Of a stretch of DNA of 20,853 bases, positions 7,442 to 14,060 are shown piece after piece (within the stretch, counting starts at the first letter, position 1; every line of letters starts with the position of its first letter). A model generated the notes under the pieces. It had not been told where the DNA came from, made no database searches, and saw only the letters and a program-made list of their open reading frames with translations. Source of the stretch: Oscillospiraceae bacterium (GTDB lineage: Bacteria; Bacillota; Clostridia; Oscillospirales; Oscillospiraceae); the NCBI GenBank assembly GCA_902802215.1, contig CADCLH010000015.1:1-20853 (forward strand), given 5' to 3'. Position numbers and translations under genes: made by a program.

Positions 7442-8060
7442 AAGAACGCTGATCCTGACCAGTCTGATCTGCCTGATCCCGATCCTTGTGGGCGCCGCGG
7501 TATACAGCCGCCTGCCGGAGACCATGCCGACCCACTGGAATTTTCAGGGCGAGGCCGACGGCTGGTCCAGCCGTCCCGTCGCGGTCTTCGCGCTGCCAGG
7601 GATTCTGCTTGCGGTCAACCTCCTCCTGCCTCTGGCGCTCAAGGCCGACCCCAAGCATGAGAACATGAGCCCTGCTCTGAAAGCCGTCGTGTTCTGGACG
7701 ATCCCCGTTCTCTCCCTGGTGTGCTCCGGCGCAACCATTGCCGCCGGTCTGGGCTATCATCTGAGCATAGAGCGTATCGTTCCCGCGCTGATGGGCGTGC
7801 TGTTCGTGCTGATCGGCAATTACCTCCCCAAGACCAAGCAGAGCTACACCCTCGGCATCCGGCTTCCCTGGACGCTCGCCAGCGAGGAAAACTGGAACCG
7901 TACCCACCGTCTGGGCGGCTTTCTGTGGGTGATCGGCGGGCTCTACTTCATCGTGATGAGCTTCTTCCCCTGGAATCTCCCCGCTTTCCTGATCCCCATT
8001 CTTCTCATGGCGCTTGTGCCCACGGTGTATTCCTATCTGCTCTATCGCCGGGGGATCTGA
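7431..8060 (+). CDS. sdpI: SdpI-family membrane protein (immunity / signalling)
   Basis: In Bacillus subtilis SdpI gives immunity to the SdpC toxin and sequesters the repressor SdpR at the membrane when toxin is bound. This 209-residue product has about six membrane segments. A DUF1648-type N-terminus (SRLPETMPTHWNFQGEADGW) is followed by the SdpI signature GNYLPKTKQSYTLGIRLPW and the WNRTHRLGG element. It overlaps sdpR by 11 bases, indicating translational coupling. ATG 7431 has the better spacing (9 bases) to AAAGGAG; ATG 7425, two codons earlier and only 3 bases from it, is the alternative. No sdpABC toxin genes are present here, so the inducer is unknown and the protein may serve defence against foreign toxins or envelope stress signalling. 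Confidence 0.88.
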   Translation: MKNKRTLILTSLICLIPILVGAAVYSRLPETMPTHWNFQGEADGWSSRPVAVFALPGILLAVNLLLPLALKADPKHENMSPALKAVVFWTIPVLSLVCSGATIAAGLGYHLSIERIVPALMGVLFVLIGNYLPKTKQSYTLGIRLPWTLASEENWNRTHRLGGFLWVIGGLYFIVMSFFPWNLPAFLIPILLMALVPTVYSYLLYRRGI

Positions 8061-8081
8061 ACAAAACCGCACAGAACGGCG

Positions 8082-8116
8082 CATCCCCGCCGGAGAAAGA
8101 TCCGGCGGGGATGTTT
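8082..8116 (+). terminator. Terminator hairpin after sdpI
   Basis: A perfect 13-bp stem, CATCCCCGCCGGA (8082-8094) with TCCGGCGGGGATG (8101-8113), encloses a 6-base loop and is followed by TTT and an AT-rich run. The T-tract is short. Read on the opposite strand the hairpin lacks any T-run, so it mainly serves the plus strand. Confidence 0.75.
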
Positions 8117-8143
8117 ATATTATGTAAATTATATTATGTCAAT
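8116..8143. repeat. Tandem 14-bp AT-rich repeat at the sdpI/glyA junction
   Basis: TATATTATGTAAAT (8116-8129) is followed directly by TATATTATGTCAAT (8130-8143), one mismatch. The glyA stop codon lies inside the second copy. A very similar sequence recurs at 11591-11613, again beside a hairpin and the 3' end of a minus-strand gene. It stands out strongly from the GC-rich surroundings. Its function is unknown. Confidence 0.6.
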
Positions 8144-9383
8144 TCATCTCCGGGTAGAGGGGGAAGGCCTCGCACAGGGCGACGGCCTCGGCCTTCACCT
8201 CGGCGACGGCGGCGTCGCCCTCCTCGATCAGGCGGGCGATCATGCGGCCGATCTGCCGCATCTCGGGCTCCTTCATGCCGCGCGTGGTGACGGCGGGAGA
8301 GCCGAAGCGCATGCCGGAGGTCGTCTTGACCGAGAGGGTGTCGAAGGGGATGGTGTTCTTGTTGGCGGTGATGTTCGCCAGATCCAGCAGCTCCTGCACC
8401 TCGGCACCGGTCCTGCCGCGGCTGTAGACGTCGGCCAGGAGCATATGGTTGTCCGTCCCGCCGGAGACAAGGCGCACGCCCTGCTTCTGCAGCTCGTCCG
8501 CCAGCGCGGCGGCGTTGAGCACGATCTGGTGCTGATAGGCCTTGAAATCCGCGCCCAGATCCTCGCCGAAGCAGACGGCCTTGGCCGCGATGATGTGCAT
8601 GAGCGGACCGCCCTGCGTGCCGGGGAAGACGGCGGAGTTGATCTTTTTGGCGAGCTCCTCCTTGCAGAGGATCAGCGCGCCGCGCGGACCGCGTAGGGTC
8701 TTGTGCGTGGTGGTGGTCACGACGTGCGCGTAGGGCACGGGGCTCGGATGCTCGCCCGCGGCGACGAGGCCCGCGATGTGCGCCATGTCGACCATCAGGT
8801 ACGCGCCGACGGAATCCGCGATCTCACGCATGCGCTTGAAGTCGATGAAGCGGGGATAGGCGCTGGCGCCGGCGATGAGGATCTTCGGCCTGACCTCCTC
8901 GGCCCGCTGCTGAACAAGGTCGTAGTTGATGCACTCGGTCTCCGGGTCGACGCCGTAGAAGCAGGCGTTGAAGTACTTGCCGGAGATGGACGCCTTCGAG
9001 CCGTGGGTCAGGTGGCCGCCGTGGCTGAGATCCATGCCGAGGATGGTGTCGCCCGGCTTGAGCAGTGCGAGGTACACGGCGATGTTGGCCTGGGAGCCGG
9101 AGTGGGGCTGGACGTTGGCGTGCTCGGCGCCGAAGAGCTTCTTTGCCCGCTCGATGGCGAGGTTCTCCACCTCGTCCACATACTGACAGCCGCCGTAGTA
9201 GCGCGCGCCGGGATAGCCCTCGGCATACTTGTTGGTCAGGTGGCTGCCCATGGCCTCCATGACGGCGGGGGACACGAAGTTCTCCGAGGCGATCAGCTCG
9301 ATATGGTCGCGCTGGCGCTGAAGCTCGCGCATCATGGCCGCGTAGACCTCCGGGTCCTGCCTCTTGATGGTCTCATAGCTCAT
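8139..9383 (-). CDS. glyA: Serine hydroxymethyltransferase
   Basis: GlyA interconverts serine plus tetrahydrofolate with glycine plus 5,10-methylenetetrahydrofolate, the main one-carbon source of the cell. The 414-residue protein has normal length and all expected signatures. These are HIELIASENFVSPAV, NKYAEGYPGARYYGG, HSGSQANIAVY, VDMAHIAGLVAAG, the PLP lysine K228 in TTTTHKTLRGPRG, FPGTQGGPLMH and TNKNTIPFD-like TANKNTIPFD. The ATG follows GGGAGG by 10 bases; a small GGAG-GAA-CTCC hairpin can form over that ribosome binding site. It has its own promoter at 9423-9451. Its stop codon lies in an AT-rich tandem repeat, and I see no minus-strand T-rich terminator after it. Confidence 0.98.
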   Translation of the reverse strand: MSYETIKRQDPEVYAAMMRELQRQRDHIELIASENFVSPAVMEAMGSHLTNKYAEGYPGARYYGGCQYVDEVENLAIERAKKLFGAEHANVQPHSGSQANIAVYLALLKPGDTILGMDLSHGGHLTHGSKASISGKYFNACFYGVDPETECINYDLVQQRAEEVRPKILIAGASAYPRFIDFKRMREIADSVGAYLMVDMAHIAGLVAAGEHPSPVPYAHVVTTTTHKTLRGPRGALILCKEELAKKINSAVFPGTQGGPLMHIIAAKAVCFGEDLGADFKAYQHQIVLNAAALADELQKQGVRLVSGGTDNHMLLADVYSRGRTGAEVQELLDLANITANKNTIPFDTLSVKTTSGMRFGSPAVTTRGMKEPEMRQIGRMIARLIEEGDAAVAEVKAEAVALCEAFPLYPEMN

Positions 9384-9422
9384 AGAAGGAGTTCCTCCCT
9401 GTTCTCTTTGTATTTCCGGCTT

Positions 9423-9451
9423 AGTATACTACAAGATGTTGTGCTTGGCAA
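9423..9451 (-). promoter_or_regulatory. Sigma-A promoter of glyA
   Basis: On the minus strand TTGCCA (9446-9451) and TATACT (9423-9428) are separated by 17 bases, about 40 bases upstream of the glyA ATG. No riboswitch fits in the short leader. Confidence 0.8.
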
Positions 9452-9482
9452 TGAGACGTTTTCACAAATCCTGTACTTCCGC

Positions 9483-9511
9483 TTGCATGTTTTTTTACAC
9501 CGTGATAAACT
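9483..9511 (+). promoter_or_regulatory. Candidate promoter of the EEP-AEC unit
   Basis: TTGCAT (9483-9488), a 17-base spacer with a T-run, and TAAACT (9506-9511) preceded by TGA (extended -10) lie 30 bases before the start codon at 9542. It is divergent from the glyA promoter. Confidence 0.6.
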
Positions 9512-9541
9512 GATTTCAGCAACGGACGGAGGTCTTTTGCC

Positions 9542-10603
9542 ATGAAAAAGATATTGAAAGCGCTTCTGATCCTGGTTCTGATCGTGATCGCGGCCGCAGT
9601 GCTCCTGTTCGGCTGGCTGACCGCGGCGGAATACAGGCCCGCGCCCGTGGAGGACGCGGAGGTCCTGCGCACGGGTGAAAACGCCTCGCTGGCGGTCGGC
9701 GATACCGTCACCGTGCTGAGCTGGAACGTCGGCTACGGCGGGCTCGGCAAGGACTCGGACTTCTTCATGGACGGGGGCAAGGATTCCAAATCCGCGGACC
9801 GCGAGACCGTGGGCCGCTATCTGGAGGGCATCCACCGCACCATCGTCGATCAGGACCCCGACCTCGTGCTGCTGCAGGAGGTCGACACCGACTCCTCCCG
9901 CACCTACGGGATCGACGAGCGCGGCCTGCTCGCCCAGGGCATGAGCAGTCAGACCTTCGCCTTCAACTACTCCTGCCCCTTCGTGCCCATCCCCATGCCG
10001 CCGATCGGCAAGGTGCACAGCGGCCTGTTCACCATGACGAACGGGGTCGAAATCGAGCGGGCGGAGCGCATCTCCCTCCCCTGCCCCTTCACCTGGCCGA
10101 CGCGCGTCGCCAATCTCAAGCGCTGTCTGCTCGTCAGCTATCTGCCGGTGGCCGGAAGCGACAAGCAGCTCGTGCTGGTCAACCTCCATCTGGAGGCCTA
10201 TGACGACGGCGAGGGCAAGGTCGCCCAGACCAACCAGCTCCGGGAGTTCATCACGGCGGAGTACGAGAAGGGCAACTACGTCATCGCGGGCGGCGACTTC
10301 AACCAGATCTTCCCCGGCAACCTCGCGCGCTACCCGAACACCCATCCGGAAAACTGGGAGCCCGGCGTGCTGGACGCAAACCTCCTGCCCGACGGCTGGG
10401 CGCTGGCCTACGACCTGCGCACCCCGACCTGCCGCCTGCTCAACCAGCCCTATGATCCCAGCGACACCGTGGGGACGCAGTACTACGTGATCGACGGTCT
10501 GATCGTCTCCCCGAACATGACGGTCAAGAGCGTCGAGACCATCGACGCGCAGTTTGAAAACTCGGACCACAACCCGGTACGGCTGGAGGTCGTTCTGAAC
10601 TGA
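9542..10603 (+). CDS. Membrane-anchored endonuclease/exonuclease/phosphatase-fold protein
   Basis: The family hydrolyses phosphodiester or phosphomonoester bonds in nucleic acids, phosphoinositides or sphingomyelin, and the fold alone does not identify the substrate. The 353-residue product begins with an uncleaved-looking signal anchor (residues about 4-27), placing the catalytic domain outside the membrane. Metal and catalytic residues are all present: SWNVG (N62), LLQEVD (E113), NLHLEAYD (H216), GGDFNQ (D252, N254) and the terminal SDHNPV (D342-H343). GGAGGT lies 8 bases before the ATG. The next gene, an AEC permease, starts 14 bases downstream, so they are probably co-transcribed. The extracellular location argues against a DNA-repair role. 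Confidence 0.88.
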   Translation: MKKILKALLILVLIVIAAAVLLFGWLTAAEYRPAPVEDAEVLRTGENASLAVGDTVTVLSWNVGYGGLGKDSDFFMDGGKDSKSADRETVGRYLEGIHRTIVDQDPDLVLLQEVDTDSSRTYGIDERGLLAQGMSSQTFAFNYSCPFVPIPMPPIGKVHSGLFTMTNGVEIERAERISLPCPFTWPTRVANLKRCLLVSYLPVAGSDKQLVLVNLHLEAYDDGEGKVAQTNQLREFITAEYEKGNYVIAGGDFNQIFPGNLARYPNTHPENWEPGVLDANLLPDGWALAYDLRTPTCRLLNQPYDPSDTVGTQYYVIDGLIVSPNMTVKSVETIDAQFENSDHNPVRLEVVLN

Positions 10604-10617
10604 ACGGAGGCGTTCCC

Positions 10618-11520
10618 ATGTCCGCGGCTCTCTCCCAGATCCTGACCATCTTCCTGGCGATCCTCGCGGGCTTCGTCTGCCGGAAGGCGAAGGTCCTGAC
10701 CGAGGAAAACACCTCCGCGCTGTCGAACATCGTGGTGAAGATCATCCTCCCCTTTTACCTCTTCGGCGCCATCCTGCGCACCGACGCCGGCGTGGACCCC
10801 CGCGCGGTGCCGGTCGCCGTGGGGCTGTCGGCCGGGATGTTCCTGCTCAGCGCCCTGATCGCCCTCGCGGTCGTTCCGCTGCTGCGCCCCCCGAAGGAGG
10901 ACCGCGGCGTCTACCTGTTCGAGCTCATGTGCGGCAACGTGACCTACATCGGCATCCCCGTCTGCGCCGCCGTGCTCGGCGGCTCGGCCTCCTTCTACGC
11001 GTCGCTGCTGAACATCCCCTACAACCTCATCTGCTTTTCGCTGGGCATCTTCCTGCTGTGCGGGAAGTTCTCGCTCCGAAAGGCGCTCAACCCCGCCTTT
11101 CTCGCGGGCCTCGCCGCGGCGATCCTCTACATGCTGCGCGTGCAGCTGCCGCCGGTGCTGCTCTCCGGCTGCGCCTTTCTCGGGCAGGCGACCTCGCCCT
11201 GCGCCATGCTGGTGATCGGCTCGGTCCTCGCAAGCGTCCCGATCCGCGAGATCGTCAGCGAGTGGCGCGCGGTCCCCTTCGTGCTGCTGCGCCTCGTCGG
11301 TATCGCGGCCCTGACCGCGCTCCTGCTCCGCTTCCTGCCGGTCGATCCGACGCTCAAGGGCGTGCTGATCCTCATGGCCGCCATGCCCGCCGCGACCAAC
11401 TCCACCATGCTCTGCACCATCTACGGCGGAAACCGCGCCCTCTCGGCCAAGCTGATCTTCCTGTCCACCGCGCTCTCGCTCGTGAGCATCCCGCTCTGGG
11501 CGGCGCTGTACTTCGGCTGA
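10618..11520 (+). CDS. AEC-family (auxin efflux carrier type) permease
   Basis: This 300-residue hydrophobic protein has about eight to ten membrane segments. It has AEC features: an N-terminal helix followed by FVCRKAKVLTEENTSALSNI, the N-x-x-Y-I-G-x-P half-repeat motif GNVTYIGIPVCAAV near residue 103, and a second-half AMPAATNSTMLCTIYGG. Bacterial AEC proteins export or import small organic anions such as malate, malonate or amino-acid derivatives; the substrate here is unknown. ACGGAGG sits immediately after the preceding stop codon, 7 bases before the ATG, so translation is closely linked to the upstream phosphatase-fold gene. A long hairpin follows the stop codon. Confidence 0.88.
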   Translation: MSAALSQILTIFLAILAGFVCRKAKVLTEENTSALSNIVVKIILPFYLFGAILRTDAGVDPRAVPVAVGLSAGMFLLSALIALAVVPLLRPPKEDRGVYLFELMCGNVTYIGIPVCAAVLGGSASFYASLLNIPYNLICFSLGIFLLCGKFSLRKALNPAFLAGLAAAILYMLRVQLPPVLLSGCAFLGQATSPCAMLVIGSVLASVPIREIVSEWRAVPFVLLRLVGIAALTALLLRFLPVDPTLKGVLILMAAMPAATNSTMLCTIYGGNRALSAKLIFLSTALSLVSIPLWAALYFG

Positions 11521-11532
11521 TGCGGCAGGCTC

Positions 11533-11580
11533 CATAACAGAAGCTCCCGGAACCGAACGGTTCCGGGAGCTTCTGTTATG
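11533..11580. terminator. Perfect 23-bp hairpin at the convergent AEC / PrdX-like junction
   Basis: CATAACAGAAGCTCCCGGAACCG (11533-11555, given here as one arm) pairs perfectly with 11558-11580, with only two unpaired central bases nominally; the real loop would be larger. No clear T-run follows on either strand, so termination could be weaker than the stem suggests. It probably acts for both converging genes. Confidence 0.68.
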
Positions 11581-11590
11581 TTAACTGCAA

Positions 11591-11613
11591 TATGTAAATT
11601 ATATTACGTTAAG
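11591..11613. repeat. AT-rich sequence shared with the sdpI/glyA junction
   Basis: This 23-base AT-rich run matches 8121-8143 with three mismatches, sharing TATGTAAATTATATTA without change. Both copies follow a hairpin and lie at the 3' end of a minus-strand gene, here 4 bases beyond the PrdX-like stop codon. Confidence 0.55.
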
Positions 11614-11617
11614 TAAA

Positions 11618-12181
11618 TTATGTTTCGCTGTCCGGGTCCCAGGGCAGCTCGACAAAGCGCGGCGTGAAGCCGAGCGCGGGGAAAACGGTATGCAGCAGGT
11701 CGTCCCACTTAATCTTCAGCGTGGAGGTGTTCATGCAGGGGTGCACCCCGACGCAGCTCTGCAAGAGCAGCTCGCGGTCGATGAGCAGGTGTACCTTTTT
11801 CTCCCGGTCGTTCATCAGCCCCAGAGGGCTCACCGAGCCGGGCGTGACGCCGAGGGATGCGAGCATCTGCCCAGGCGCGGCGAAGGACAGGCGCGCCGTG
11901 CCGATCTCTTTCGACAGGATGCGGGTCTTGAAGGGCTTGTCCCCCGGCATCAGCAGCAGATAGAGCTGCGTCATCTGCCGGTTGGTCAGCAGCAGGTTCT
12001 TGCAAATCCCGCAGCCGAGCAGTTTTTCCACCTCGCGCAGCGCCTCGATGGTGTCGCCGTGCTCGTGGTCGGCGCGCTCATAGGCGACGCCGAGGCCGTC
12101 GAGCAGGTCATAGCAGGCCTCCTCGACCTCGCTGCGTTTTTCCGCGGGCCTGCCGCGGTACAAAGTCGGATCGATTCGCAT
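11618..12181 (-). CDS. PrdX/YbaK-like prolyl-tRNA deacylase
   Basis: These free-standing editing proteins hydrolyse mischarged aminoacyl-tRNA, typically Ala- or Cys-tRNA(Pro). The 187-residue protein has the YbaK/ProX fold signatures: a conserved Lys-Asn pair (K61-N62 in CKNLLLTNRQ), LLLMPGDKPF, the LSFAAPGQMLASLGVTPGSVSPLGL region, and VGVHPCMNTSTLKI (residues 144-157), corresponding to the family's HPxxNT. The N-terminal extension (residues about 1-20) is typical of the PrdX subgroup. In some clostridia prdX sits with D-proline reductase genes; no such genes are here. The ATG is preceded by CGGGAGAAGC. The upstream DegT-fold gene ends 45 bases before it and is probably in the same transcript. 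Confidence 0.88.
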   Translation of the reverse strand: MRIDPTLYRGRPAEKRSEVEEACYDLLDGLGVAYERADHEHGDTIEALREVEKLLGCGICKNLLLTNRQMTQLYLLLMPGDKPFKTRILSKEIGTARLSFAAPGQMLASLGVTPGSVSPLGLMNDREKKVHLLIDRELLLQSCVGVHPCMNTSTLKIKWDDLLHTVFPALGFTPRFVELPWDPDSET

Positions 12182-12226
12182 GGTCGCTTCTCCCGTTTGA
12201 ACTGAATGGGTGCGGGGCGAGCCCGG

Positions 12227-13267
12227 TCACCCTATGGTTTCGATCAGCCGGTCGGCAAGGAAATCCATGTCGGCAAGGCTGTATCGCTGATCGCAGATCA
12301 GCGCGAGCATATGGTCGACGACGGCGCGGCTGACCGGGCAGACGCCGGCAGCCGCCTCCGGTTCGGGCCAGATGACGGGGTGATAGACGCCCTGCGCCCA
12401 CATCGCCAGCTTGACCGTGTCGCGGTCCTCGAGCAGCACTGGGAAATACAGCCCGCTCTCCGCGGCCCTGTCGCTCAGGAAGCGGAGTCTGCCCGCGCGA
12501 CGCAGCGGCTCCAGCCGTTCGGCGAGACGCCCGAGATTGCGCTGCCGCACCCGGCCGATCTCCGCCAGATCCAGACGCAGCAGCGTGCGGCGATACGGCT
12601 CGCTGATCGCGGCGGGCGCGCCGTCCCGGTCAAGCAGCGCCTCCGCCTCATGCAGCAGCCGCAGCGCGTCCCGCTTGAGCGCCGGGTCCCCGCTCTCCAG
12701 ATAGCGGTCCCTCTTCTCCATCGCCTCCCGACGCAGGTCGCCGAAGCGGCTGTCGGCGGGGCCGATTTCCACCGGCAGCGCGGTGCGGAGCATCCCGCCC
12801 TCGGGGAGCGCGGCCCATTTGCGCAGGCTGGCAAACGTGGCGTCCGGCGTGAAGCCCTCCTCCCGCCGGGGGATCACGACGTCCTGCGTCCGGTCCTCCG
12901 CCAGCAGGACCCCGCAGCCTTTCAGCTCCCGCAGGAAGGCGTCCGAAAAGGGGCGAATGCCGAAGTAGGGCATGTACAGCAGCAGCGCCCCGTCGGCAAG
13001 CTTGTCCCGGACGTCCGCCTCGTCGCCGCGCAGGTCCTCCCGCAGGCGGTAAAAGACGACCTCGCAGCCGTTGAGCGTAAAGGGGACGATCATGGACTCG
13101 CAGCAGAGGGCGGGGAGCAGGACCCGCCTGCCCCGCACAAGGCCGGCCAGCGCCTTCAGCGCGTCGCGGCCGCTGCGGACAAGCCTCCAGTCCTCCTGCA
13201 CGAAGCCGGGAAGCGCGCGCTCAAACGGATCGTTTGCGCGCGCGTGAAATTCGCTTCCGTATTCCAT
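12227..13267 (-). CDS. DegT/DnrJ/EryC1-like PLP-fold protein, function unassigned
   Basis: The 346-residue product looks like a divergent fold-type I PLP enzyme of the sugar aminotransferase (DegT/StrS) class. An early RSGRDALKAL resembles the family's SGTxAL. LLPALCCESMIVPF follows, then an acidic EDRTQD (D125) where a PLP-nitrogen aspartate is expected. FASLRKWAALPEGGML carries a lysine (K150) in the Schiff-base position, like the SxRKxxPxxDGG motif of the family. It ends in a small domain with HPVIWPEPE. The start at 13265-13267 (MEYGSEFHAR) is chosen because GGGAGGAG lies about 9 bases upstream; the longer ORF reads through that site. No nucleotide-sugar genes are adjacent, so the substrate is unknown. 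I find no convincing promoter in the 177-base gap upstream. Confidence 0.7.
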   Translation of the reverse strand: MEYGSEFHARANDPFERALPGFVQEDWRLVRSGRDALKALAGLVRGRRVLLPALCCESMIVPFTLNGCEVVFYRLREDLRGDEADVRDKLADGALLLYMPYFGIRPFSDAFLRELKGCGVLLAEDRTQDVVIPRREEGFTPDATFASLRKWAALPEGGMLRTALPVEIGPADSRFGDLRREAMEKRDRYLESGDPALKRDALRLLHEAEALLDRDGAPAAISEPYRRTLLRLDLAEIGRVRQRNLGRLAERLEPLRRAGRLRFLSDRAAESGLYFPVLLEDRDTVKLAMWAQGVYHPVIWPEPEAAAGVCPVSRAVVDHMLALICDQRYSLADMDFLADRLIETIG

Positions 13268-13444
13268 ATCCGTTCTCCTCCCATACGATCCACCAATAAA
13301 ACCCTTCATTTTTTACCGGCCAGAATCGCGCCAGACTTTGTTGGCGGCCTTGGCCATATATCTCCATTATGCCCTGCGGCCGCCGCCTCGCCTGACACAA
13401 TTCTGACTCGGTAAAATTCTAAAGCTTTTTATCGGTGAATCGTA

Positions 13445-14047
13445 TCAGGGTCCGACGGTATCGGGCATGGCGCTGCCCGCACGGATCAGAGGCAGATACC
13501 AGTCTTCGTAATAATAGGGGATCTCGTTGTCCTTCCCCGGCCAGAGATCTCCCCACGGGCGCAGAAAGATCTCGAACGAGAAGCCGCCCTCGCTCTCGAC
13601 GGCTTCGTAGCGGCCGCTGATCGTCAGCAGCGTTCCGCCCTTGTCCTCCGTGACAGCCAGCTTCCAGCTCTCGGGCTGGCCGGCGGCGTCCAGCATGTAG
13701 CCGCCGTTGCAGCGCAAAACGCCGCCCTCGGACCGGATCGTCGTCTCCGCCAGCGCGTTGTCCTTCGGCAGGCTCTCATCCCAGAGCAGCAGGCTCCCGT
13801 CCTCGCCGATCTCGGCGCAGCAGTCCCAGAAATAACCGTACATCTTCGCCCAGTCCCCTGTGGTATGCCGGATGTGCCACCAGCCGTACCAGTCGCCCGC
13901 CAGATCGGGCGCGGGCGTCGCCTGCGGCTCTGGCGTCTGCGTCACCGGCGCGATCACGACCCCGGCCGTCCGCTCCTTCTGCCCGCAGGCGCAGAGGACG
14001 AATGCTACCAGCAGGCACAGCAGGATGGTCAGGACTCTCTGTCTCAT
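13445..14047 (-). CDS. Lipoprotein of unknown function with a WYGWW motif
   Basis: I do not recognise a characterised family. The 200-residue protein starts with a positively charged MRQR, a hydrophobic core (residues about 5-19) and a lipobox-like LCAC, giving C21 as the probable lipidated cysteine. A Thr/Pro-rich linker follows (VTQTPEPQATPAPD). The rest is a soluble, aromatic-rich domain starting DLAGDWYGWWHI, with TGDWAKMYGYFWDCCAEI and later alternating beta-like segments, probably a beta-rich sandwich or barrel on the outer membrane face. It is the third gene of an operon after two membrane glycosyltransferase-like proteins, 13 bases from the preceding stop codon. A role in surface glycan assembly is possible but is inferred from context only. 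Confidence 0.75.
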   Translation of the reverse strand: MRQRVLTILLCLLVAFVLCACGQKERTAGVVIAPVTQTPEPQATPAPDLAGDWYGWWHIRHTTGDWAKMYGYFWDCCAEIGEDGSLLLWDESLPKDNALAETTIRSEGGVLRCNGGYMLDAAGQPESWKLAVTEDKGGTLLTISGRYEAVESEGGFSFEIFLRPWGDLWPGKDNEIPYYYEDWYLPLIRAGSAMPDTVGP

Positions 14048-14060
14048 GTCCGCATCTCTC

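Noticed and set aside
13268..13444. Promoter or terminator in the gap between the lipoprotein and DegT-like genes
   Set aside because: CATAAT- and TAGAAT-like boxes lack a spaced -35, and only weak imperfect hairpins without T-runs are present; nothing can be supported.
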